Shown here one piece after another: positions 55,009 through 62,408 of a DNA stretch of 64,000 nt. The translations under genes were made by a program, and so were the position numbers. This DNA is from Synergistaceae bacterium (GTDB taxonomy: Bacteria > Synergistota > Synergistia > Synergistales > Aminobacteriaceae). The DNA is taken from NCBI GenBank assembly GCA_017439345.1, contig JAFSJJ010000019.1, forward strand, positions 35,765 to 99,764, given 5' to 3'. Each line of letters begins with the position of its first letter. The stretch's first letter is position 1. The notes beneath the pieces are model-generated. The model was not told the origin of the DNA and made no database searches. It saw nothing but the letters and a program-made list of their open reading frames with translations.

Positions 55009-56037
55009 ATGAAAAAGGATAACAGTCAACTTATAATGACTCTCTTGAAGGGTCGTACGTTCATAGTTCTAATACTGCTCGTTATATTCTTCAGCTTTGC
55101 TTCGTCATCGTTCCTGTCGCTTAATACTCTTACAATGGTAGCTAAACATGTTGCCTTGTATGGAATTCTTGCGCTCGGAATGACTTTCGTTATTATCACA
55201 GGCGGAATCGATTTATCAGTAGGTTCTGTCGTGGGACTTGTGGGAATGCTCGCAGGCGGTCTTATTCAGGAAGGACTCACAATCGGGGGCAAGACTATTT
55301 ACTTCACTGTACCTGCAATTATTGTGTTAATGCTGTGTATGGGCTGCTTAATCGGACTCGTCAACGGCCTCATAATCACAAAGTTAAACGTAGCTGCATT
55401 CATTGCGACTCTGGGTACTATGTATATTTGCAGGGGACTCGCTAATTTGCGTTCAGGCGGAGCAACTTTCCCAAATATCGGAGGCTTTGAAGGACTCGGC
55501 AACGTCGGGTTAAAGGCACTGGGAGCTAACTGGTTCGGAATTCCCGCAGGTGTCTACGTCTTTGCTATTCTCTCGATTCTGGCAGCATTGCTTCTTAACA
55601 GGACTCCTACAGGGTGGCACTTCTTAGCAGTCGGAGGCAATGAGAAGAGCGCGAAGTTATCAGGAATCAAAGCAGACAGAGTCAAAATCATGGCTTATAT
55701 AATTTCCGGATTCTGTGCGGCTTGGATAGGATTAATCAACACTGCGCAGTTATCGGCGGCTCATCCTGCTTCGGGAGACGGCTGGGAAATGAACGCAATA
55801 GCGGCTACAGTTCTCGGCGGTACGTCAATGTCAGGCGGCTCGGGTACTATCATAGGCACAATCGTAGGCGCATTCGTTATCGGTGTTATCAATGACGGTA
55901 TGACAATGTGCGGAGTTTCTGAGTTCTGGCAGAAGATAATCAGGGGAGGCGTAATCATTCTCGCTGTAATTATCGATCAGACTCAGAGGAATTTACAGGC
56001 GAAAATGGCGTTACAGGCTCGCAACGAGTCAAAGTAA
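55009..56037 (+). CDS. sugar ABC transporter permease (RbsC-like)
   Basis: A 342-residue CUT2 permease with about 8-10 membrane helices. Conserved blocks are ALGMTFVIITGGIDLSVGSV, FIATLGTMYICRGLANL, TGWHFLAVGGNEKSAKLSGI, and NAIAATVLGGTSMSGGSGT. As a homodimer it forms the channel through the inner membrane. GAGGTGAG precedes the ATG. No second permease gene is present, as expected for this family. Confidence 0.95.
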   Translation: MKKDNSQLIMTLLKGRTFIVLILLVIFFSFASSSFLSLNTLTMVAKHVALYGILALGMTFVIITGGIDLSVGSVVGLVGMLAGGLIQEGLTIGGKTIYFTVPAIIVLMLCMGCLIGLVNGLIITKLNVAAFIATLGTMYICRGLANLRSGGATFPNIGGFEGLGNVGLKALGANWFGIPAGVYVFAILSILAALLLNRTPTGWHFLAVGGNEKSAKLSGIKADRVKIMAYIISGFCAAWIGLINTAQLSAAHPASGDGWEMNAIAATVLGGTSMSGGSGTIIGTIVGAFVIGVINDGMTMCGVSEFWQKIIRGGVIILAVIIDQTQRNLQAKMALQARNESK

Positions 56038-56072
56038 TAAATATAAAAATTTTTTCAGGGGGGATTTTCCAA

Positions 56073-57620
56073 ATGGCTGCAAAGAAAAAAGCTGATGACA
56101 GCAAGAAGACTGAAGCCAAGACCGCAAAAGCTCCGGCCAAGAAAGCTGTTAAGGCTAAAGAAGTGAAGGAAGTCAAATCAGAAGTAAAAGCTGCTCCGGC
56201 ATGTGATATAAAGATAGGTTTTGCTCCTACAAGACGCGCTATATTCAGTGCTCCTGCTGCTGTCGAGTATCGCAAATTAACGGCTGCAAGACTCAAGGAG
56301 TTAAATATTAATTTCGTTGACATTGATGATGTTAATGAAGAAGGACTGCTCTATGACGATGAGGGACTCGAAAAGATTATCGCTAAGTTCAAGGCAGAGA
56401 AGGTTGTGGGGTTGTTCTTACCTCATGCTAATTTCGGAACTGAGTACGAGTGCGCAAGGTTAGCCAAAGAGTTAAATGTACCCGTCTTACTCTGGGGGCC
56501 CCGTGATGAGAGACCTGACAAGAACGGCATGAGATTACGAGACAGTCAATGCGGTTTATTTGCTACAGGTAAAGTATTAAGACGATTCAGAGTCCCGTTT
56601 ACATACATGAATAACTGCAACTTGACAGACCCGGAATTTGAGCGCGGTTTACGTGATTTCATAGCTGTCTGCAACGTCGTACGAGTCTTCAGGCACACGA
56701 GAATTTTACAGATTGGGCCTCGTCCTTTCGATTTCTGGTCAACTATGTGCAATGAAGGCGAGCTTCTCGAAAAGTTTAATATTCAGTTGTCGCCGATTCC
56801 CCTTCCCGAATTATATGCAGAAATGAAAAAGTGGCGCGATGAGAAGAAAGAAGTTGCTAAAATCGTCAAGTACTGCAAGGATAACATGATTTGCAAGATT
56901 GATGATAAAGAACTTGCCCACGTCGCAGAACTCAAGGCAGCAATGAAGAGTCTTGCTGAAAAGTACGGGTGCAACGCTATAGCCATTCAGTGCTGGAATG
57001 CATTGCAAGACGAGATAAATATTATGCCCTGTGCCGCTAATAGTTTATTGAATGAAGAAGGAATCCCCGTAGTGTGTGAGACTGATATTCACGGGACAAT
57101 TTCCCAGTTACTCGCCGAAGCAGCTACTCTTAATGAAAGACGCGTAATGTTCTCAGACTGGACAGTAAGGCACCCTGATAATGAGAACGGTGAATTATTA
57201 CAGCATTGCGGGCCTTGGCCTATTTCTGTAGCGAAAGAGAAGCCGAGTATTTGTGTTCCTGTTGCATTCCCTCAGAACGGTGCAGTATCAGCAGAAGCAA
57301 AGCATGGACTTATGAGCCTCGTAAGATTTGACGGTGACGGCGGAGAATATTCTATCCTGCTTGGACATGCTCGCGGAATTGACGGGCCGTTTACTCGCGG
57401 GACTTATGTTTGGATTGAAGTCAATAATCTCAAGCGTCTTGAAGCTAAAGTCGTCGAAGGTCCTTACATTCACCACGTTGCAGCAATTCACGGGGATATA
57501 GTGCCGATTATCTACGAAGCCTGCAAATATATAGGAGTCAAGCCGGATCTCTATGACCCGATTGAAGATAAAGTTAAAGCGTATTTGCACGGTGAAGACG
57601 TAACTTTTGATGAGGTGTAA
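56073..57620 (+). CDS. L-fucose/arabinose isomerase-like sugar isomerase with Lys/Ala-rich N-terminal tail
   Basis: A 515-residue member of the FucI/AraA-type isomerase fold. The body from about residue 45 has IGFAPTRRAIFS, GLFLPHANFGTEYECARLA, VLLWGPRDERPDKNG, IGPRPFDFWSTMCNEGELL, IAIQCWNALQDE, PVVCETDIHG and a C-terminal HHVAAIHGDIVPI; Glu, Asp and His candidates for the metal site are present. It likely turns an aldose into a ketose for the kinase and transketolase downstream. Odd: the first 42 residues are almost only Lys, Ala, Glu and Pro (KKAVKAKEVKEVKSEVK), like a histone H1 tail, and are not part of the isomerase fold. The first ATG has GGGGGG upstream, so the tail is probably translated. 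Confidence 0.8.
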   Translation: MAAKKKADDSKKTEAKTAKAPAKKAVKAKEVKEVKSEVKAAPACDIKIGFAPTRRAIFSAPAAVEYRKLTAARLKELNINFVDIDDVNEEGLLYDDEGLEKIIAKFKAEKVVGLFLPHANFGTEYECARLAKELNVPVLLWGPRDERPDKNGMRLRDSQCGLFATGKVLRRFRVPFTYMNNCNLTDPEFERGLRDFIAVCNVVRVFRHTRILQIGPRPFDFWSTMCNEGELLEKFNIQLSPIPLPELYAEMKKWRDEKKEVAKIVKYCKDNMICKIDDKELAHVAELKAAMKSLAEKYGCNAIAIQCWNALQDEINIMPCAANSLLNEEGIPVVCETDIHGTISQLLAEAATLNERRVMFSDWTVRHPDNENGELLQHCGPWPISVAKEKPSICVPVAFPQNGAVSAEAKHGLMSLVRFDGDGGEYSILLGHARGIDGPFTRGTYVWIEVNNLKRLEAKVVEGPYIHHVAAIHGDIVPIIYEACKYIGVKPDLYDPIEDKVKAYLHGEDVTFDEV

Positions 57621-57626
57621 ATCACA

Positions 57627-58475
57627 ATGAGAAAAATTAAGAACATTAAGGAACTCAGCATTAAAGCATTCGACATCCGCAGAGATGCCCTCGATATTAT
57701 CATGGCCGGAGGAGGCGGACATATCGGCGGAGACATGAGCGAACCTGAAATTTTATTGACACTCTATGAGCGCATGAACGTTACTCCTGAGACTCAGGAC
57801 AGCCCTGACCGTGATAGATTCGTGTTAAGCAAGGGTCATTGTGTAGAGACTCTCTATGCTGTGCTTAGTTATGAAGGCTTCATGAATCTTGATGAGGTCA
57901 AAGCAAAGTTCTCTAAGTTCGGCTCAGAATATATAGGACACCCTCATAACACGTTACCCGGGATCGAAATGAACTCAGGCTCACTCGGTCATGGACTCTC
58001 AGTCAGTGTAGGAATGGCATTAGCCGGCAAGATGGACAAGAAGAGCTACAGAGTCTATACACTCATGGGAGACGGCGAACTTGCAGAAGGCTCGGTGTGG
58101 GAAGGTGCAGCAGCAGCAGGACATTACAGGCTCGATAATCTTTGCGCTTTCGTTGATCATAATCATTTGCAGATTTCCGGCAACGTCGACGAAGTTTTAT
58201 CACCCGGCAATATTGCTCTCAGGTTCGAGGCTTCAGGCTGGAACGTCATAACGATCATGGACGGCAACGACATAGCCCAGATAAATGAAGCTCTTGACAT
58301 TGCAGAGAGGACTAAGGGCAAACCTACAGTAATTATTGCAGAGACTCTCAAGGGTAAAGCATCGCCCCTCATCGAGAATAAAGCGAACTGGCATCACAAG
58401 CTCCCATCACAAGAAGAATATACAAGAATTGCTGCGGACATAGCTGCATACAAGGAGGCTTTAATCAATGGCTAA
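57627..58475 (+). CDS. transketolase, N-terminal (thiamine-diphosphate) subunit
   Basis: The first half of a split transketolase. The 282 residues include DIIMAGGGGHIGGDMSEPEIL, SKGHCVETLYAVL, NSGSLGHGLSVSVGMALAG, and the TPP/metal motif MGDGELAEGSVWEGAAAAGHYRLDNLCAFVDHN. It pairs with the C-terminal subunit encoded next, whose start overlaps by 8 bases. In a sugar operon it should split or rearrange the phosphorylated ketose. Confidence 0.93.
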   Translation: MRKIKNIKELSIKAFDIRRDALDIIMAGGGGHIGGDMSEPEILLTLYERMNVTPETQDSPDRDRFVLSKGHCVETLYAVLSYEGFMNLDEVKAKFSKFGSEYIGHPHNTLPGIEMNSGSLGHGLSVSVGMALAGKMDKKSYRVYTLMGDGELAEGSVWEGAAAAGHYRLDNLCAFVDHNHLQISGNVDEVLSPGNIALRFEASGWNVITIMDGNDIAQINEALDIAERTKGKPTVIIAETLKGKASPLIENKANWHHKLPSQEEYTRIAADIAAYKEALING

Positions 58476-59403
58476 TAAAATTGCAAACCGTGCTGTAATG
58501 TGTGAAGTTCTGAAAGAAGCTGCCTCGAAAGATAGAAATGTTGTAGTCCTTTGCAGTGATTCAAGGGGTTCTGCCTCGTTGTCGTCATTTGCTGATGAGT
58601 TCCCCGCGCAGTTCGTTGAAGTAGGTATCGCCGAGCAAAATCTTGTTAGTATCGCAGCAGGGTTAGCTTCATGCGGTAAGAAAGCCTTTGCAGTGTCGCC
58701 CGCTTCGTTTATCTCGACAAGAAGCTACGAACAGTGCAAAGTCGATTGTGCATATTCTGACACTAACGTTAAGTTAATAGGCATTTCCGGCGGTGTATCT
58801 TACGGAGCGTTAGGAATGACCCACCACTCAGCGCAGGATATAGCGGCAATGTCAGCAATTCCTAATATGAGAGTTTATCTCCCGTCAGATAGATTTCAGA
58901 CCAGGTGCGTATTCGAGGAGTTACTGAAGGACAACAAGACTGCTTATGTCAGGTTAGGCCGTAATCCGGTTGAAGATGTCTACTCAGAAGGCAATGTCCC
59001 GTTTGAAATGAATAAAGCTACGGTTCTTGCAGAAGGTTCTGACGTGTTGATAGTCGCGTGCGGTGAAGTAGTCAAAGCCTCAAAGGACGCTGCGGAGCTG
59101 CTCAAGGCTAAAGGCATTTCGGCAGGAGTTCTCGATATGTATTGCGTTAAGCCCCTTGACTGTGAAGGATTATTGAAAGCTGCGAAGGGTAAAAAGTTAA
59201 TCGTTACTGTTGAGGAACATTCGCCGTTCGGAGGTCTGGGAAGCATGGTAGCTCAGGTAATAAGCGCAAATGATCCCAAGAAAGTTATAAATCTCTCGCT
59301 GCCCGATGAGCCTGTTATAACCGGTAAGTCGCAGGAAGTCTTTGCTCACTACGGAATGAACGCCGAAGGTATAGCAAATAAAGTTATCGCTACATTAGGC
59401 TAA
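58468..59403 (+). CDS. transketolase, C-terminal subunit
   Basis: The 311-residue second half of the enzyme. It has the pyrimidine-binding domain with VEVGIAEQNLVSIAAGLAS (the catalytic glutamate), then AFAVSPASFISTRSYEQ, GGVSYGALGMTHHSAQD, and the C-terminal regulatory domain (VTVEEHSPFGGLGSMVAQ). Both subunits are complete. Split transketolases in uptake operons are known for branched or unusual pentoses such as D-apiose, so the sugar here may not be an ordinary pentose. Confidence 0.93.
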   Translation: MANKIANRAVMCEVLKEAASKDRNVVVLCSDSRGSASLSSFADEFPAQFVEVGIAEQNLVSIAAGLASCGKKAFAVSPASFISTRSYEQCKVDCAYSDTNVKLIGISGGVSYGALGMTHHSAQDIAAMSAIPNMRVYLPSDRFQTRCVFEELLKDNKTAYVRLGRNPVEDVYSEGNVPFEMNKATVLAEGSDVLIVACGEVVKASKDAAELLKAKGISAGVLDMYCVKPLDCEGLLKAAKGKKLIVTVEEHSPFGGLGSMVAQVISANDPKKVINLSLPDEPVITGKSQEVFAHYGMNAEGIANKVIATLG

Positions 59404-59418
59404 ATTATTAAGAACCCG

Positions 59419-59443
59419 GCCTCCTGATAAATTTTCGGGGGGC
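59419..59443 (+). terminator. hairpin between transketolase and kinase genes
   Basis: GCCTCCTGA pairs with TCGGGGGGC (two G-U pairs) around a 7-base loop and is followed by TATTTATTT. A partial intra-operon terminator is likely. Confidence 0.6.
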
Positions 59444-59466
59444 TATTTATTTAATGAGGTGAATTA

Positions 59467-60930
59467 ATGAAATATATACTCTCAATAGATCAAAGCACTC
59501 AAGGCACGAAGGCTCTATTATTTGACGATAAAGGGGTCTTGCTTTGCAGGACTGACAAGCCTCACAAGCAGATTATTAACGATAAAGGCTGGGTAGAGCA
59601 TGATTTACGGGAAATCTACGCGAATACGATTCAGGTCGCAAAAGATGTTGTCACTAAAGCAGGCATAAATAAATCAGAAATTGCAGCTCTCGGCATAAGC
59701 AACCAGCGCGAGACTTCAGCATGTTGGGATAAGGCAACGGGAGAGCCTCTATATAACGCTATAGTCTGGCAGTGTTCAAGGGGAGCAGCTATCTGTGAAG
59801 AACTCGAACGTCAGGGACACGCGGAGAAAGTTCACGAGAAGACAGGAATCAAATTATCGCCCTACTTCCCCGCAGCAAAATTAGCTTGGATATTTCAGAA
59901 CGTCAACGGAGTCTCAGAGCGTGCCAAGTCCGGTCAAATAGCAGTAGGAACAATCGACTCATGGCTTGTATATAAGCTCACTCACGGCAAAAGACATCAG
60001 ACAGATTACTCTGATGCTTCACGTACCCAGTTATTTAATATTAACTCGCTCACTTGGGACGATGATTTATTAGCACTCTTTGGGATTAATTCTCATTGTA
60101 TGGCAAATATCACGGACTCTGACGGAGATTTTGGCGTTACAGACTTTGAAGGCTGGCTTGATAGTCCTATACCAATTTGCGGAGTCTTGGGCGACTCTCA
60201 TGGTGCTTTATTCGGTCAAGGCTGCTTGAATCCCGGCATGATAAAAGCAACTTACGGGACAGGCTCTTCTGTCATGATGAACATAGGCGCGAAACCTGTA
60301 TTGAATGACTCTGTTGTAACGAGTTTAGCATGGAAAATCGGCGGCAAAGTTAATTACGTCCTCGAAGGCAATATTAATTACACCGGAGCTGTTATTACGT
60401 GGCTCAAAGATGACTTGAAATTAATTGCTAACCCCGGCGAGACTGAAACACTTGCAAGGGCTGCCAACCCTGAAGACCGAACTTATTTAGTGCCTGCATT
60501 CTCCGGACTCGGTGCGCCTTATTGGAACAGCAGGGCTAAAGCGTGCATTGTCGGAATGACCAGGACTACAGGGAGAAACGAAATTGTCAGAGCCGGTCTT
60601 GAGTGCATTGCGTACCAGATTGCGGACATCATCGAAGCCATGAGGTCAAGTGCAGGTATTACGATTAATGAGTTGCGCGTTGACGGAGGCCCTACGAGAA
60701 ATAAATATTTAATGCAGTTCCAGAGCGATATATTAAATATTCCCGTCAGAATCCCAGATTCAGAAGAGTTATCAGGAATCGGCGCGGCTTACTGTGCTGG
60801 AATCTCGTGCGGACTCTATAATGATAAAATTTTCTCAAACCTGAAGCGTATATCTTACTCACCTTCAATGAGTCAGGACTTGAGAGCAGAATTACATAAC
60901 GGATGGCGTGAAGCTGTCAAGAAGTCATAA
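59467..60930 (+). CDS. FGGY-family carbohydrate kinase, glycerol-kinase-like
   Basis: A 487-residue kinase of the FGGY family. The N-terminal phosphate loop DQSTQGTKALLFD, then ISNQRETSACWDKATGEPLYNAIVWQ (glycerol-kinase-type block), the catalytic Asp in VLGDSHGALFGQG, MIKATYGTGSSVM, WKIGGKVNYVLEGNINYTGA, and the family signature region LRVDGGPTRNKYLMQFQSDIL. It resembles GlpK more than xylulokinase, but no glycerol facilitator is near and it lies in a sugar operon, so it probably phosphorylates a ketose made by the isomerase-like protein. Confidence 0.88.
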   Translation: MKYILSIDQSTQGTKALLFDDKGVLLCRTDKPHKQIINDKGWVEHDLREIYANTIQVAKDVVTKAGINKSEIAALGISNQRETSACWDKATGEPLYNAIVWQCSRGAAICEELERQGHAEKVHEKTGIKLSPYFPAAKLAWIFQNVNGVSERAKSGQIAVGTIDSWLVYKLTHGKRHQTDYSDASRTQLFNINSLTWDDDLLALFGINSHCMANITDSDGDFGVTDFEGWLDSPIPICGVLGDSHGALFGQGCLNPGMIKATYGTGSSVMMNIGAKPVLNDSVVTSLAWKIGGKVNYVLEGNINYTGAVITWLKDDLKLIANPGETETLARAANPEDRTYLVPAFSGLGAPYWNSRAKACIVGMTRTTGRNEIVRAGLECIAYQIADIIEAMRSSAGITINELRVDGGPTRNKYLMQFQSDILNIPVRIPDSEELSGIGAAYCAGISCGLYNDKIFSNLKRISYSPSMSQDLRAELHNGWREAVKKS

Positions 60931-60958
60931 AAAATTTTTATCGGAGGTCATTATAAAC

Positions 60959-61399
60959 ATGCTAAAAGGTATACCCGAAATATTATCGCCTGACCTGTTA
61001 AAAGTCTTGGCTGAAATGGGACACGGCGACAAAATAGTTATCTCGGACGGCAATTTCCCCTCTGCTTCAATGGGTAAAAACGGAGTCGTAATCCGCTGTG
61101 ATGGTCATGGAGTCCCTGAGCTTCTCGATGCAGTATTAAAGCTCTTACCACTTGATACGTTCGTTGACAAACCCGTAACTCTAATGAAAGTCGTACCCGG
61201 TCAGGAAGTTGCGACTCCCATATGGGACACGTATAGAGGGATAATCGCAAAGTATGACTCACGCGGCCAAGATGCAATTCAATTCGTTGAACGCTTTGAT
61301 TTCTACGATGAGGCCAAGAAAGCATATGCAATTATCGCAACCGGTGAACGCGCTTTATATGCCTGTATGATTCTGCAAAAAGGTGTTATCAAGTCATGA
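60959..61399 (+). CDS. RbsD/FucU family sugar mutarotase
   Basis: A 146-residue protein interconverting pyranose and furanose or alpha and beta sugar anomers. It has EILSPDLLKVLAEMGHGDKIVISDGNFP (His and Asp of the active site) and IRCDGHGVPELLDAVLKLLPLD. It looks closer to FucU than to RbsD. The start is ATG at 60959 with TCGGAGG; a longer frame from 60908 would overlap the kinase gene. Its stop overlaps the next gene as ATGA. Confidence 0.9.
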   Translation: MLKGIPEILSPDLLKVLAEMGHGDKIVISDGNFPSASMGKNGVVIRCDGHGVPELLDAVLKLLPLDTFVDKPVTLMKVVPGQEVATPIWDTYRGIIAKYDSRGQDAIQFVERFDFYDEAKKAYAIIATGERALYACMILQKGVIKS

Positions 61400-62289
61400 G
61401 AGTCTTATCATTTGGATCACTTAATATCGATTACGTTTACGATGTCCCCCACTTCATAACAAGGGGCGAGACTATGGCAGCTCTTGCGCTAAACACTTAC
61501 AGCGGGGGCAAGGGGTTAAACCAGTCCGTAGCACTCTCTAAGGCAGGACTCGAAGTCTTTCACGCGGGGGCAGTCGGTGAAGAGGGACTCTTCTTAATCA
61601 GCGAGTTAGAGTCAGCAGGAGTAAACACTAAATATATTGCCAGACTCAAGGATATTCGCACGGGACATACTATTATTCAGCGTAACACAGACGGCGACAA
61701 CTGCATAATTCTATTCGGAGGAGCTAACAGGCAGATAACGAAAGAACAGATTGACTCGACCCTTGCAGACTTCTCAAAAGGTGATGCCCTTGTTATCCAG
61801 AACGAAATTAATGATATTGAATACATGGCTTCACGCGCTCAAGAACTCGGAATGATTGTAGCTTTCAACCCGTCCCCTATGGAAGAGAAAATTATTCCCG
61901 TGTTCAAGTATGCTGATTATATATTGCTCAATGAAGTAGAGGCCGGGCAGTTCCTGAGACAGGATATTACAGCCCTGAGTCCTGAAGATATAGCAAAGAG
62001 TCTCTTGAACAAGTTGCCTGATTCAAAAATTGTGCTTACTCTGGGTACAAATGGATCTGTTTACGCTGACAAAAATATAATGTTCAGACAGAGCGCAGTG
62101 AAAGTCAACGCAGTAGACACCACAGCAGCAGGCGATACATTTACAGGCTTCTTCTTATCCGGAATATTCGGAGGTAAAACGCCTGAATGGTCAATGAAGT
62201 TTGCTTCCCACGCTTCAGCAATCGCAGTGACTCGGCCGGGAGCAGCCCCTTCTGTGCCGACAAGAGAAGAAGTTCTTGCTAAGATGTAA
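61396..62289 (+). CDS. PfkB-family sugar kinase (ribokinase-like)
   Basis: A 297-residue ribokinase-type kinase. Blocks: FGSLNIDYVYDVPHF, SGGKGLNQSVALSKAG (substrate loop), VVQNEIN-like ALVIQNEIND, LLNEVEAGQF, VLTLGTNGSVYAD, and the anion hole with catalytic Asp in VDTTAAGDTFTGFFL. It is the last gene of the operon and is coupled to the mutarotase. Two kinases (FGGY and PfkB) in one operon suggest either two substrates or two phosphorylation steps. Confidence 0.9.
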   Translation: MRVLSFGSLNIDYVYDVPHFITRGETMAALALNTYSGGKGLNQSVALSKAGLEVFHAGAVGEEGLFLISELESAGVNTKYIARLKDIRTGHTIIQRNTDGDNCIILFGGANRQITKEQIDSTLADFSKGDALVIQNEINDIEYMASRAQELGMIVAFNPSPMEEKIIPVFKYADYILLNEVEAGQFLRQDITALSPEDIAKSLLNKLPDSKIVLTLGTNGSVYADKNIMFRQSAVKVNAVDTTAAGDTFTGFFLSGIFGGKTPEWSMKFASHASAIAVTRPGAAPSVPTREEVLAKM

Positions 62290-62305
62290 ATATTAATAAA
62301 AATTT

Positions 62306-62332
62306 CCCCTCGTATAACAACAATGCGGGGGG
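62306..62332 (+). terminator. hairpin at end of the sugar operon
   Basis: CCCCTCGTAT pairs fully with ATGCGGGGGG (two G-U pairs) around a 7-base loop. There is no strong T-tract, but it is the only candidate end signal before the next gene. Confidence 0.6.
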
Positions 62333-62408
62333 ATTCATCATGACAAAAAAATTACTTGCTGTATAATTCACGTTCATATTTTCCATGAAAGGAGAACACA
62401 TATTCATA

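Noticed and set aside
57288..57722. 144-codon minus-strand frame across the isomerase/transketolase junction
   Set aside because: Overlaps two well-supported genes and lacks a ribosome site or domain.
59467..60930. Glycerol kinase for glycerol catabolism
   Set aside because: Sequence is GlpK-like, but there is no glycerol facilitator or glycerol-3-phosphate dehydrogenase, and the context is a sugar operon; kept as FGGY kinase.
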